This document shows positions 1 to 7,771 of a DNA stretch of 12,960 nt, in pieces. Both the position numbers and the translations under genes were made by a program. This DNA is from Chitinophagaceae bacterium (lineage in GTDB: Bacteria > Bacteroidota > Bacteroidia > Chitinophagales > Chitinophagaceae), in contig VIKJ01000042.1 of NCBI GenBank assembly GCA_008080615.1, positions 1 to 12,960 of the forward strand, given 5' to 3'. Every line of letters begins with the position of its first letter. Within the stretch, counting starts at the first letter, position 1. Under the pieces are notes generated by a model. That model saw only the letters and a list, made by a program, of their open reading frames with translations. It ran no database searches and was not told the DNA's origin.

Positions 1-1387
1 CAAATCCTTTACCAGTACAAATCAAAGTGAAAGAAACCACTTCGTATTTTACTCCTTCAAATACAAAGTCTTTTAATTCTGCAGCAACCCCTTTTTGAAC
101 TCTAAATACGTTGGCACCAATTGGTCCACCTGCTTTACCACCCACTGTTGCCAATGGATTGGGAACTCTTTTTACAGGAATAATAATTTTTTGATTGTTC
201 TTTCCATCAGAAGCAGTAACCGTGGCCGTTCCTAATGCAGTACAACTCACTTCGTATTGACCAGCTCCTGTTTTCCTAAAGCTTATACCGTTTCCTTCAA
301 TGTTCACATTTACTTTTTCATCACCACCACCGCCGGTAATACTTAATGGATTTTCTAAGCCTTGATAAAATACCCTGGTTTTATCAGTAGATACTACCAA
401 GCCAGAAGGTACCCCAACCGTATATTTAATTTCTTTTGTTACAGAAGCAGTTGTTCCATCTGGCTTAACAAATGAAATATTTACTTTTTTAGATCCGCTA
501 CTAGATGGTTTGAACTTGTATTCGAATGAACCATCTGGAGTAGGTGTTGCAGAAGCACCATCTACAGAAACTGATGGTTTAGACGCGCTGTTGAAAGCAC
601 CTACACCTGCATTGATAATAATTTCTTCGCCAGGCATTACATAACTAGCATTGGCATTGGCAATTGCCTGAAACTGATCATACACCAATTCAACTTCACC
701 AATTTCTTTATGACAATATTCAACAACTTGCGCTTCACTATTTTTAATATCATTTTGAAACTTGCTTAAAATAGTGATACCTGCTACAGTTGGTGTCATA
801 TGAAAAAATGAGTACGCCCATTCTTTTATTTCTTTTTCTGATAACTCTTTCCCATCTTTTCCAAGTGGTAAGTTTAAAGGCAAAGTTGCCCCTAATTCTT
901 GAGCAATCGCAGGATCAATCGCCAACAACTGATCTTTATAATTTTTCAATTTAGCATACAAATCTTTCCCTTTACCTTTTCCCTCTGGAGGATTAGAAAG
1001 AAACATACGAGTTGCAGCATCTAAATCATCTTCTTTGTAAACCTCTTTCCCATTTTCATCTTTAGACAATCCCGCTTCTTTTTTTAATTCCAGTTTTAAA
1101 GCTTCTATATAATTGTATGCATCTTCTGATAATGTTTTGGCTTTTTGAGCTTTGGGATACCATTGCTCTGCTTTATCCTTTGTAGTTGGATCAGCCATTT
1201 TTTTCTCAAAAGACTTGAATATGCTTTGATTCTTCTGTTCAACTATTCCACTGGCAGTCATTAAGCTTTTATCAACCGTTTTAAAAGCGTTTAATATTTC
1301 TGATGATACATTCAATGCCAATAGTGCTGTTAACACTAGGTACATCATGTTGATCATCTTCTGCCGCGGTTCCTTAGGTAGTGACAT
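1..1387 (-). CDS. gldM: Gliding motility / type IX secretion protein GldM (PorM), C-terminus cut by window edge
   Basis: GldM is the inner-membrane-anchored, periplasm-spanning component of the T9SS motor; with GldL it converts the proton gradient into movement passed to the GldK/GldN ring. My reading of the minus strand from the ATG at 1387 stays open for 462 codons to the left edge. The N-terminus carries the family signature: a short basic segment (PRQK) followed by one membrane helix at about residues 11-29 (MINMMYLVLTALLALNVSS). The remainder is periplasmic: a helical first domain, then beta-rich Ig-like domains from about residue 230 with many Gly/Ser/Thr-Val repeats. Known GldM proteins are about 510-520 residues, so roughly 50 residues are missing at the C-terminus. 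It starts 55 bases after the gldL stop, consistent with one operon. The identification is by motif and gene order (K-L-M). Confidence 0.93.
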   Translation of the reverse strand, partial: MSLPKEPRQKMINMMYLVLTALLALNVSSEILNAFKTVDKSLMTASGIVEQKNQSIFKSFEKKMADPTTKDKAEQWYPKAQKAKTLSEDAYNYIEALKLELKKEAGLSKDENGKEVYKEDDLDAATRMFLSNPPEGKGKGKDLYAKLKNYKDQLLAIDPAIAQELGATLPLNLPLGKDGKELSEKEIKEWAYSFFHMTPTVAGITILSKFQNDIKNSEAQVVEYCHKEIGEVELVYDQFQAIANANASYVMPGEEIIINAGVGAFNSASKPSVSVDGASATPTPDGSFEYKFKPSSSGSKKVNISFVKPDGTTASVTKEIKYTVGVPSGLVVSTDKTRVFYQGLENPLSITGGGGDEKVNVNIEGNGISFRKTGAGQYEVSCTALGTATVTASDGKNNQKIIIPVKRVPNPLATVGGKAGGPIGANVFRVQKGVAAELKDFVFEGVKYEVVSFTLICTGKGF

Positions 1388-1442
1388 ACTATCTTACGTT
1401 TATCAATATTATTTTACAAATTGTTTTGGTTGCACCCGGCAA

Positions 1443-2207
1443 TTATCTGCCATTCATAGCAGTTAGCATATTACCATATACTGCATTTAACTTAGAAAGA
1501 TTATTAGCCAATAAAGCTATTTGCTCTTTTGCTTTTGCAGCATCTTGTTCACCACCACTTAACATAGCAGTAGTTTGAGACAGTTTACCATAAAACTGAT
1601 TCAATGCCTTTAAGTGGTTATTGCTTTCTTGTAACTCTAATTCGTAAATTGTATTTAAAGAAGACAGGTTTTTAGTAAAACTCTGCATTTGTGTATGAAA
1701 CTGCTTGGTGGTTTCATTAGCATCTCCAAATCCTTGTAATGAAGCTACAGCACTACTTGCAGCAGCAGCTACTCCACCCAAGGCGGCACTTGCTTCTTTA
1801 GTTTTGGCAGAAAAATCACCAGTAGATTTTACTACATCACCAATTTCGCCCATTTTTTCTACGGTTACGCCCAACTTCTGAAAGCCAGCACTCAACTTAG
1901 CTAAATTAGCAGGGGTAATATCTGCATCTTGCATCATTTTATCTAAACTATTCAAAGCAGGGTTTCCTGCAGGTTGCATTTTACCTGGTAAATGAACTTC
2001 ATGATCATCAATGGCTGGATAAATTAAATAAAGTATACCATATCCAATAAAGATGAGGGCTTCTGTACCCAAACCTATCTTAAGCATCAGATCTGCAATT
2101 TCTGTATGCAGAATTTTTTGTAACGCACCAAAGATTACCACCGCTGCAGCGATGGAAACACCAACATCAAACCATTTTGAAACTTTAGGAGGAATTGCAG
2201 CAGCCAT
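1443..2207 (-). CDS. gldL: Gliding motility / type IX secretion motor protein GldL (PorL)
   Basis: GldL is the inner-membrane stator that forms a pentamer around the GldM helices and carries the proton path that powers T9SS and gliding. The 254-residue protein has two membrane helices, at about residues 12-33 and 42-65, separated by a short polar turn containing H34 and E36. A glutamate in the second helix (E49, in GLGTEALIF) falls at the position of the conserved proton-path glutamate of the family, also numbered 49 in Flavobacterium johnsoniae as I recall. Residues from about 70 on are soluble, rich in Ala/Lys/Glu/Gln, and likely a cytoplasmic helical, coiled-coil tail. It is somewhat longer than the roughly 215 residues of the F. 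johnsoniae protein, with the extra length in this tail. It lies 57 bases after gldK and 55 before gldM. The start is the ATG at 2207. Confidence 0.93.
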   Translation of the reverse strand: MAAAIPPKVSKWFDVGVSIAAAVVIFGALQKILHTEIADLMLKIGLGTEALIFIGYGILYLIYPAIDDHEVHLPGKMQPAGNPALNSLDKMMQDADITPANLAKLSAGFQKLGVTVEKMGEIGDVVKSTGDFSAKTKEASAALGGVAAAASSAVASLQGFGDANETTKQFHTQMQSFTKNLSSLNTIYELELQESNNHLKALNQFYGKLSQTTAMLSGGEQDAAKAKEQIALLANNLSKLNAVYGNMLTAMNGR

Positions 2208-2264
2208 TTTTTGTTTTTTTAAGTGTAATAAAAGATTAAAATAAATAAGTGTATTAAGAAAGTT

Positions 2265-3542
2265 TTATTTTTTCATTTTAGGAGCAAGATCAATCACACA
2301 ACGGAAACCGATATATGATTTAGCTGTATCCTGGTATTCGTAATTACGGGTACTTACCTGTAACATGTACGCTATATCTTTCCAACTACCACCACGAACT
2401 ACTTTTCTTTTTTCGCGTGGTTTATCGTTTTCCTTTGCATCATATCTTACATCTGGGCTCATGTCGGACATGAAATTGTATGCACCCTCATAAAAATATG
2501 ATCCAGTCCATTCTGCTACATTACCCGACATATTGAATAAGCCGTAGTCATTAGGCCAGTAAGCATCTGCACGAACCGTATAGAAACCACCATCTTCGGC
2601 ATAATTACCTCTACCTGGTTTAAAGTTGGCCAACAAACAGCCTTTTTTATTTCTAGTATAATAACTTCCCCAAGGATACATAGAGTTGGTTCTACCGCCA
2701 CGAGCAGCATATTCCCACTCTGCTTCACTAGGTAAACGGTAATCACCTTCTACTGCAAATTTTTTCTTCTCTAAAAATGCATTTTGAATATGCGATCTCC
2801 AATGACAAAAAGCCATTGCTTGTTTCCAACTAACACCTACTACAGGATAGTTCCCAAATGCAGGGTGAGCATAATATCGCTTGGTCATGGGCTCATTATA
2901 TGAGTAAGAGAAATCTCTCATCCAAACCAATGTATCGGGGTATACTTTCTGATTGTATTTAACAATGAAATTCTTTAATGGTAATCCTGCGTTTTCTCTT
3001 TTAGCTGCTTCTTTTAAATCGGGATATTCTACACGATACACCAATTTATCAGGATCAATATCTGGCTTACCATACAAACGATTATCAGGAGCTAAATTTA
3101 ATTCGTTTAATTTCTCCACCGTATTCCTATCCCATTTAATGGTTGCTACTTTTTTCCAATCTACGGCCATTGTATCATCTGTTTTATTGATACCCTGCCC
3201 AAATAAAATTTTAAACGCTAAAGAATCACGCGTCCAGTTTACAAACTGGCGATAATCATTATTGGTAATTTCTGTTGCATCCATCCAAAATCCTGGAATG
3301 GACACTTGGCGATTTCTAGTTGTGTAATTGTAACTGATATCTTCATCACTAGGTCCCATATGAAATGTTCCTGGTTGAATATAAACCATGTTCAATGGAG
3401 CATTCATACTTTGCTTGGCAGAAGGTGCAACGCCGTGCAATTGTCCATCGTCTGGTAACCCTTTGGTTTTTTTGCCTTTAAAGCAAGAAACCAAGGTTAG
3501 AGAGAGAACCGTGGCGGTTATAAGCGAAAGATGCATTTTCAT
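2265..3542 (-). CDS. gldK: Gliding motility / type IX secretion lipoprotein GldK (PorK), SUMF1-like fold
   Basis: GldK is an outer-membrane-attached lipoprotein that forms the periplasmic ring of the T9SS with GldN. From the ATG at 3542 the protein is 425 residues: a signal peptide ending in a lipobox (LVSC, cysteine 20), a polar linker, then a formylglycine-generating-enzyme (SUMF1)-type domain at about residues 50-417. Visible motifs are MVYIQPGTFHMG, DATEITNNDYRQF, YPVVGVSWKQAMAFC, YRLPSEAEWEYAARGG, NMSGNVAEW, VVRGGSW and IGFRCV. The C-terminal segment after RGGSW lacks the paired cysteines used by true formylglycine enzymes, which fits a structural role. The frame extends to a TTG at 3584, but that would bury the signal peptide and include a promoter -7 box (3567-3574); I therefore chose the ATG at 3542. 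The ATG two codons on (3536) is also possible. It is the first gene of the K-L-M run. Confidence 0.93.
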   Translation of the reverse strand: MKMHLSLITATVLSLTLVSCFKGKKTKGLPDDGQLHGVAPSAKQSMNAPLNMVYIQPGTFHMGPSDEDISYNYTTRNRQVSIPGFWMDATEITNNDYRQFVNWTRDSLAFKILFGQGINKTDDTMAVDWKKVATIKWDRNTVEKLNELNLAPDNRLYGKPDIDPDKLVYRVEYPDLKEAAKRENAGLPLKNFIVKYNQKVYPDTLVWMRDFSYSYNEPMTKRYYAHPAFGNYPVVGVSWKQAMAFCHWRSHIQNAFLEKKKFAVEGDYRLPSEAEWEYAARGGRTNSMYPWGSYYTRNKKGCLLANFKPGRGNYAEDGGFYTVRADAYWPNDYGLFNMSGNVAEWTGSYFYEGAYNFMSDMSPDVRYDAKENDKPREKRKVVRGGSWKDIAYMLQVSTRNYEYQDTAKSYIGFRCVIDLAPKMKK

Positions 3543-3566
3543 TTCCAATAATAATTTTGACAGTGG

Positions 3567-3574
3567 CAAATATA
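3567..3574 (-). promoter_or_regulatory. Candidate Bacteroidota -7 box of the gldKLM operon
   Basis: The minus strand reads TATATTTG, an exact match to the TAnnTTTG -7 element used by the main sigma factor of Bacteroidota. It would place transcription start near 3560, about 18 bases before the chosen gldK ATG. I see no matching TTG element 17-23 bases upstream, so the promoter may be weak or activated. Confidence 0.45.
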
Positions 3575-3587
3575 TGTTTTCCAAAGG

Positions 3588-3630
3588 CTGTTACCCTCTT
3601 ATTGGTAGCTAGTTTCCAATTTTTTAACAG
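3588..3630. repeat. Nested inverted repeat upstream of the gldK promoter
   Basis: An outer pair CTGTTA (3588-3593) / TAACAG (3625-3630) encloses an inner pair ATTGG (3601-3605) / CCAAT (3616-3620), with a small TAGCTA palindrome in the centre. It sits in the 186-base gap between the DUF255 gene stop (3729) and gldK, 13 bases upstream of the -7 box. It could be a regulator site or a weak terminator of the upstream gene. The arms are short and AT-rich, so chance is possible. The rest of the gap (3631-3728) holds nothing I can name. Confidence 0.3.
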
Positions 3631-3728
3631 TAGCAAGTAAATGTAACGTCAAATACGATCAAATTATTATTTAGTAGAATATGAATGCCAAAATAAACAC
3701 TCTGGATAGCAAATTACAAATAAACTTG

Positions 3729-5780
3729 TTACACATTTGCTAAAACCGCTTCCACCGAAGTAAAAGCAGGCCCACAGGCGTAATTCTCACATAAATAAAA
3801 CAAGACCGAATCTCCGTTAAACACTTTCCCTGCTAATAACGGAAATTCTCCCAAATTAGTTTCAGCAGCCTGAATTATTTTATTGGGTAGGTATTGCTTG
3901 TTTAATGGATACAGATATTTACTGGCTTGTTGCCCCGTAATTACGATTTCCTTAAAACCCATTACTTGCTTTTGTAAGGCAGTTCCCCAAACTGCAAAAG
4001 AAGTAGGATGCTTTAGTATTGCGTTTTCCAAACTAACCATCAAATCAACAGCCAATTTTGCCCAATTGGGTTGATCAAACACAATGGCTAAATACTGCAA
4101 ATTCTCTACCATAATGGTATTTCCGCTAGGTGTAGCGCCATCATACACTTCTTTTTTTCGCAATATAACATCAGTTTGAAACTGGGGCGTATAATAGAAG
4201 AACCCAGTGGCTTCCTCTGTAAATTGATCCATTACCCATTGGGTTAAATCCCTTGCTTTAAAAAGGTATTCGGCCTTGCCTGTGATTTCTTGTAAATGAA
4301 TATAGGCCTGTATTAAATAGGCATAGTCATCTAAAAAAGCAGGTATTTTAGCCAACCCATTTTTATAAGTATGGCACCAATATCCAGTTTCCTTATCCTT
4401 TAAATTATTTTCTAGGAAAAGCAGATTTTGAATGGCCAATTGTTTAAAAGATTCATCGCCTAACGCATTAAACGCTTTACAAAGCGCCGTAATCATCAAT
4501 GCATTCCATCCCAACAAAATTTTATCATCTAATAATGGCCTTACCCTTTTAGATCGGTATTGCATCAACTTTTGATTACATGCTGACAATAAAACCAACT
4601 CCTCTTCGGTAGCGAAACGGTTGATATGTAAAATATTGGTTGCAGGAATTTCCTGCTTTCCTTCATGCCAATTTCCAGCAGCTTCCACTTGATAATAGGT
4701 ACAATAAAAATCAGTATCAGACCCTAATACAGTTTCAATTTCGGCCTTACTAAAAGTGTAAAACTTACCTTCTACCCCTTCGCTGTCTGCATCCAATGCA
4801 CTAAAAAAGCCATTGTTTTCGTGGGTGAGTTCTCTTTGGATAAATTGAATGGTTTGCTCAATGGTAACTTTAAATTGTGCTTGCCCTGTTAGTTGATATG
4901 CTTCTGAAAGCGCCATTATCAGCAACGCATTATCGTATAACATTTTTTCAAAATGGGGTGCTAGCCATTTTGCATCGGTACTATATCTGGCAAAGCCTCC
5001 ACCTAATTGATCGTAGATTCCACCTTGTATCATTTTATTCAAACTCAACAAAGCTTGTTCTAATGCCACTTCGCTTTTGGTAAAATAATAATGCCGCAAC
5101 AAATAAATAATGCTAGCGGTTTGTGGAAACTTAGGTGCGCTGCCAAAGCCTCCATCTTCTGTATCGGCTTGTTGCAAAATATTGGCAGCAATGGTTTCTA
5201 AACTATCAGTAGAAAAAAATAATTCCTGTGCTGCAGTTGATGGCTGCACCATTCCAAAAGAATTGCTTTTTAATAAATGACCCGTTAGGTTTTCAGCTTG
5301 CTCTACAATGGCTTGATTGTTTTCTTGATAACCCTTACTTACACCAGTTAAAACTTCTATCCAACTTGGCCGATTGTGCACCCGTTGTGGTGGAAAATAT
5401 GTTCCACCATAAAAAGGTTTTAACTGGGGCGTTAAAAATACATTGAGCGGCCATCCCCCACTACCAGTCATGGCTTGAACAGCATCCATGTAAATATGAT
5501 CTAAGTCGGGCCTTTCTTCTCTATCTATTTTGATATTAATAAAGTTTGCATTCATAAATGCAGCGGTAGCTTCATCTTCAAAGCTTTCTCTTTCCATTAC
5601 ATGACACCAATGACAAGCAGAATAACCAATACTCACTAGGATGGGCTTATTTTCTTGCTTAGCCAAATTCAACGCTTCTTCTCCCCAGGGAAACCAGTTA
5701 ACAGGATTGTATGCGTGTTGTAATAAATAGGGGCTGGATTCATTTTCCAGTTGATTGGGTTTATTCGAGTGCATGCTCAT
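3729..5780 (-). CDS. DUF255 thioredoxin-domain protein (YyaL / SPATA20 family)
   Basis: This is a large cytoplasmic protein of a widely conserved family with a thioredoxin-like N-terminal domain (DUF255) fused to an alpha/alpha-toroid domain resembling glycosidases or N-acylglucosamine epimerases. The cellular role of the family is not settled. Numbering from the ATG at 5780 (683 residues), the first domain spans about 9-165 with the family opening LENESSPYLLQHAYNPVNW, a CHWC redox-type motif at 56-59, and GSGGWPLNVFLTP at 106-118. The second domain covers about 190-683, with conserved GGGFARYSTDAKWLAPHFEK and ALDADSEG segments. There is no signal peptide. The frame opens further to a TTG at 5807, but this codon overlaps the loop of a hairpin and adds residues not typical of the family; ATGs at 5780 and 5774 are better starts. 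It is 66 bases downstream of hemD on the same strand. Length matches the family. Confidence 0.88.
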   Translation of the reverse strand: MSMHSNKPNQLENESSPYLLQHAYNPVNWFPWGEEALNLAKQENKPILVSIGYSACHWCHVMERESFEDEATAAFMNANFINIKIDREERPDLDHIYMDAVQAMTGSGGWPLNVFLTPQLKPFYGGTYFPPQRVHNRPSWIEVLTGVSKGYQENNQAIVEQAENLTGHLLKSNSFGMVQPSTAAQELFFSTDSLETIAANILQQADTEDGGFGSAPKFPQTASIIYLLRHYYFTKSEVALEQALLSLNKMIQGGIYDQLGGGFARYSTDAKWLAPHFEKMLYDNALLIMALSEAYQLTGQAQFKVTIEQTIQFIQRELTHENNGFFSALDADSEGVEGKFYTFSKAEIETVLGSDTDFYCTYYQVEAAGNWHEGKQEIPATNILHINRFATEEELVLLSACNQKLMQYRSKRVRPLLDDKILLGWNALMITALCKAFNALGDESFKQLAIQNLLFLENNLKDKETGYWCHTYKNGLAKIPAFLDDYAYLIQAYIHLQEITGKAEYLFKARDLTQWVMDQFTEEATGFFYYTPQFQTDVILRKKEVYDGATPSGNTIMVENLQYLAIVFDQPNWAKLAVDLMVSLENAILKHPTSFAVWGTALQKQVMGFKEIVITGQQASKYLYPLNKQYLPNKIIQAAETNLGEFPLLAGKVFNGDSVLFYLCENYACGPAFTSVEAVLANV

Positions 5781-5795
5781 ATTGCTTATAAACTT

Positions 5796-5819
5796 CAAAC
5801 CCCTCAACGGAGGGGTTTG
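5796..5819 (-). terminator. Strong GC-rich hairpin between hemD and the DUF255 gene
   Basis: A perfect 10-bp inverted repeat, CAAACCCCTC / GAGGGGTTTG, closes a 4-base loop (5806-5809). It is the most GC-rich spot in an AT-rich gap and lies 27 bases after the hemD stop, so a terminator for the DUF4271-hemD operon is the simplest reading. On the minus strand only short T stretches follow. A near-match -7 box (TATATTTA) lies upstream, so the hairpin could instead be in the leader of the DUF255 mRNA. Confidence 0.6.
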
Positions 5820-5846
5820 TTATATAAATATAGTTGTAAAAAAACT

Positions 5847-6683
5847 TTATTTTTTTGCTGCTTTTGTCACCACTTTCGAAGCTGCTTTAGACGGGGCTTT
5901 AGAAGTACTTAGGTAATGATCTAAAGCTGCCACCATACTAGGACGTTGCGGTGAAGGCACTTTAATTTCTAATTGAAAGCCAGCATCTTCAACTGCTTTG
6001 GAAGTATTGCTTCCAAATGCACCCATGATGGTTCCGTTTTGTTCAAAATTGGGATAGTTATCTAATAAACTCTTTACACCACTAGGTGTAAAAAAGCAAA
6101 TTACATGGTATTCGAATAAATCCAATGCTGCCCTGATATTGTTACTGATGGTTCGGTACATGAAGCCCAACTGGAATTCACATTTATTATTTTTTAACCA
6201 ACTAACGATATCATTGTCTTGTTGATTTTCACTGCACACATACAAGAATTTCTCCGATTCACGGTGTTTATTGATTACATCAAATAAGCTTTTATTGGTA
6301 CCATCTGCACCATAAAATACTTTTCGTTTTCTGTAAAGAATAAATTTTTGCAGATACAGCGCAACAGCCTCGGTTATGCAGAAATACTTCGTATCCTGAC
6401 CAATGCTTATTTTCATTTCTTCGCTCATGCGAAAAAAATGGTCGATGGCGTTTCTACTAGTAAAAATGATAGCCGAAAACTGCATAATATCAATTTTCTG
6501 CTTCCTGAATTCGCGTGCGGGAATACCTTCTAACACAATAAATGGATGAAATACCAACTCCACATTATGCTTTCTCTCCAGATCAAAATAGGGTGACTTG
6601 TCACTTTCCGGTCTGGGCTGAGAAATCAGGATTTTCTTACTCGATTTGGAACTTGCTGATTGTTTAGACCCTTGTTTGATCAT
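5847..6683 (-). CDS. hemD: Uroporphyrinogen-III synthase (HemD family)
   Basis: The enzyme closes and inverts ring D of hydroxymethylbilane to give uroporphyrinogen III, the branch point for heme and other tetrapyrroles, in the cytoplasm. The 278-residue protein has the two-lobed HemD pattern: SQPRPE at 21-26, FTSRNA at 74-79, a crossover region around 90-130, then FFTPSGV at 197-203, AFGSNTSKAVEDAG at 222-235 and PSMVAALDHYL at 248-258. HemD sequences are very divergent, so the name rests on these motifs and on the DUF4271 neighbour that accompanies HemD in Bacteroidota. The N-terminal 17 residues are Lys/Ser-rich, and the last 19 are a Lys/Ala/Ser-rich tail (SKAPSKAASK then VVTKAAKK) not needed by the fold. 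It starts at an ATG 34 bases after the DUF4271 gene, and has its own possible promoter. Confidence 0.85.
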   Translation of the reverse strand: MIKQGSKQSASSKSSKKILISQPRPESDKSPYFDLERKHNVELVFHPFIVLEGIPAREFRKQKIDIMQFSAIIFTSRNAIDHFFRMSEEMKISIGQDTKYFCITEAVALYLQKFILYRKRKVFYGADGTNKSLFDVINKHRESEKFLYVCSENQQDNDIVSWLKNNKCEFQLGFMYRTISNNIRAALDLFEYHVICFFTPSGVKSLLDNYPNFEQNGTIMGAFGSNTSKAVEDAGFQLEIKVPSPQRPSMVAALDHYLSTSKAPSKAASKVVTKAAKK

Positions 6684-6704
6684 ACTGCTATTCTAAATAT
6701 TTTG

Positions 6705-6738
6705 CAAATGTAAATCATCAGCCGATATAATTTACCAA
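6705..6738 (-). promoter_or_regulatory. Candidate internal promoter for hemD
   Basis: The minus strand has TACATTTG (6705-6712), an exact TAnnTTTG -7 box, with a TTG at 6736-6738 and a 23-base spacer, at the long end of the range reported for Bacteroidota. Transcription would begin about 15 bases before the hemD ATG. It overlaps the end of the DUF4271 gene, so hemD may be expressed both with and without that gene. Confidence 0.4.
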
Positions 6739-7692
6739 TAGCTTATAAATCAGTAGCAATGGTACAATTTCTATGGAGCAAAGGTAGAGGAAAAAATGAA
6801 ACGCATTGATTTTCAAATCATTCCGCAAAGAACCAAAGGAAACCAGGTATCTGTACAATAAAAGCAAAATGACCAACCCAATGGATGCTGTAATCACAAT
6901 TGTACTTAGGTTTGTTGTAGCGAATGCCAGAAAAACCGTAAAAGGAATCAACAAAACGCCCATGATGCGATTCACCATGGAAACTAAAAAAATATACCCT
7001 TGTGCGGCTTCCTTATTGTTAAAAACCCATCCCGAAAAAGAAATAAATAAATATTTACCCGAATAAATCAGCAATAATACTAGGGTGGAATAAGCATAGA
7101 GATTCCAAAAATACATTTGCGACCAACCCTTATATAATATTAACAATGTAATAAATAAGCCAGCAGAAAGCAAGAAAAGGCAATTGATTAGTAAAGACGC
7201 TAGCGTGTCTTGCAATAATTGTTCCCTAGTTTGTTTCTGCCTAAGTGAGGTTTGGAAGAATAAGCGAAACAAATTTTTGAAATATTTAGAAAAACTTACT
7301 TTAATAAATGCTAGTAAGGAAACAATTCCTAAGAGCAGATAAAAAAGATAATCCTTTGTATTTTCTTTTTTATAATCAATAAGCATCCATTTGGGTGGGG
7401 TATTTAAAGGGAGATATGGATGAAATAAATATTTTGCGTAGGTACTGGTATCTATCAATGGTTTTTTTGGCAGCACCATTGCTTTCTGAATTGAATCCAG
7501 CCGAACGCTATCCTTATATAAACTATCAATCCGTTTGTATTCAATTGAATCAATTAATAAAGGCTTAGCAATAGCTGATTTTGCAGGCTGGCTAAGCGTA
7601 TCTGCGAATACTGAACTGTCTTGCTGCGCTTGCAAAACAGGCAGATTCAGTAAAATAAACAGGAACAACATCGTGCAGCGCAAATACTTCAT
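6718..7692 (-). CDS. DUF4271 multi-pass membrane protein
   Basis: This is a protein of unknown function, 324 residues, matching in layout the DUF4271 proteins found next to HemD in Bacteroidota. A signal peptide (about 1-22, ending LPVLQA) is followed by a polar Asp/Ser/Lys-rich stretch to about residue 110 that would lie in the periplasm. Six hydrophobic segments follow, at about 114-132, 167-187, 195-217, 231-257, 262-285 and 297-322. I see no catalytic motif. A role in heme synthesis or transport is only a guess from the neighbour hemD, 34 bases downstream. The start is the ATG at 7692; an ATG seven codons on (7671) also leaves a usable signal peptide, and a -7 box placed only 5 bases upstream of 7692 slightly favours the shorter form or a nearly leaderless mRNA. 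Confidence 0.8.
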   Translation of the reverse strand: MKYLRCTMLFLFILLNLPVLQAQQDSSVFADTLSQPAKSAIAKPLLIDSIEYKRIDSLYKDSVRLDSIQKAMVLPKKPLIDTSTYAKYLFHPYLPLNTPPKWMLIDYKKENTKDYLFYLLLGIVSLLAFIKVSFSKYFKNLFRLFFQTSLRQKQTREQLLQDTLASLLINCLFLLSAGLFITLLILYKGWSQMYFWNLYAYSTLVLLLIYSGKYLFISFSGWVFNNKEAAQGYIFLVSMVNRIMGVLLIPFTVFLAFATTNLSTIVITASIGLVILLLLYRYLVSFGSLRNDLKINAFHFFLYLCSIEIVPLLLIYKLLVNYIG

Positions 7693-7697
7693 TGCCC

Positions 7698-7705
7698 CAA
7701 AAATA
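7698..7705 (-). promoter_or_regulatory. Candidate -7 box of the DUF4271-hemD operon
   Basis: The minus strand reads TATTTTTG, an exact TAnnTTTG match, in the 79-base gap shared with the divergent hemW. Its closeness to the ATG at 7692 would make the transcript almost leaderless. I find no TTG at the expected spacing. For hemW only a partial box (TAATTTTA, near 7748-7755) is visible. Confidence 0.3.
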
Positions 7706-7771
7706 TTGAATGCCGTTGATTAATCCCTAAACATCCCCGAACAATAGTAATTTTAATGCTTATTTATTGGT

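Noticed and set aside
1381..1578. Small plus-strand reading frame across the gldL-gldM junction
   Set aside because: It is opposite two clear genes and has no recognisable protein features; other short frames opposite genes were dismissed on the same ground.
2265..3542. Formylglycine-generating (sulfatase-activating) enzyme
   Set aside because: The fold matches, but the catalytic cysteine pair after RGGSW is absent, and gldL and gldM follow.
3543..3584. Longer N-terminus of GldK from a TTG at 3584
   Set aside because: It would place 14 extra residues before a clear lipoprotein signal peptide and would contain the likely promoter -7 box.
5781..5807. Longer N-terminus of the DUF255 protein from a TTG at 5807
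   Set aside because: The TTG lies in the hairpin, the added residues are not family-like, and two ATGs follow immediately.
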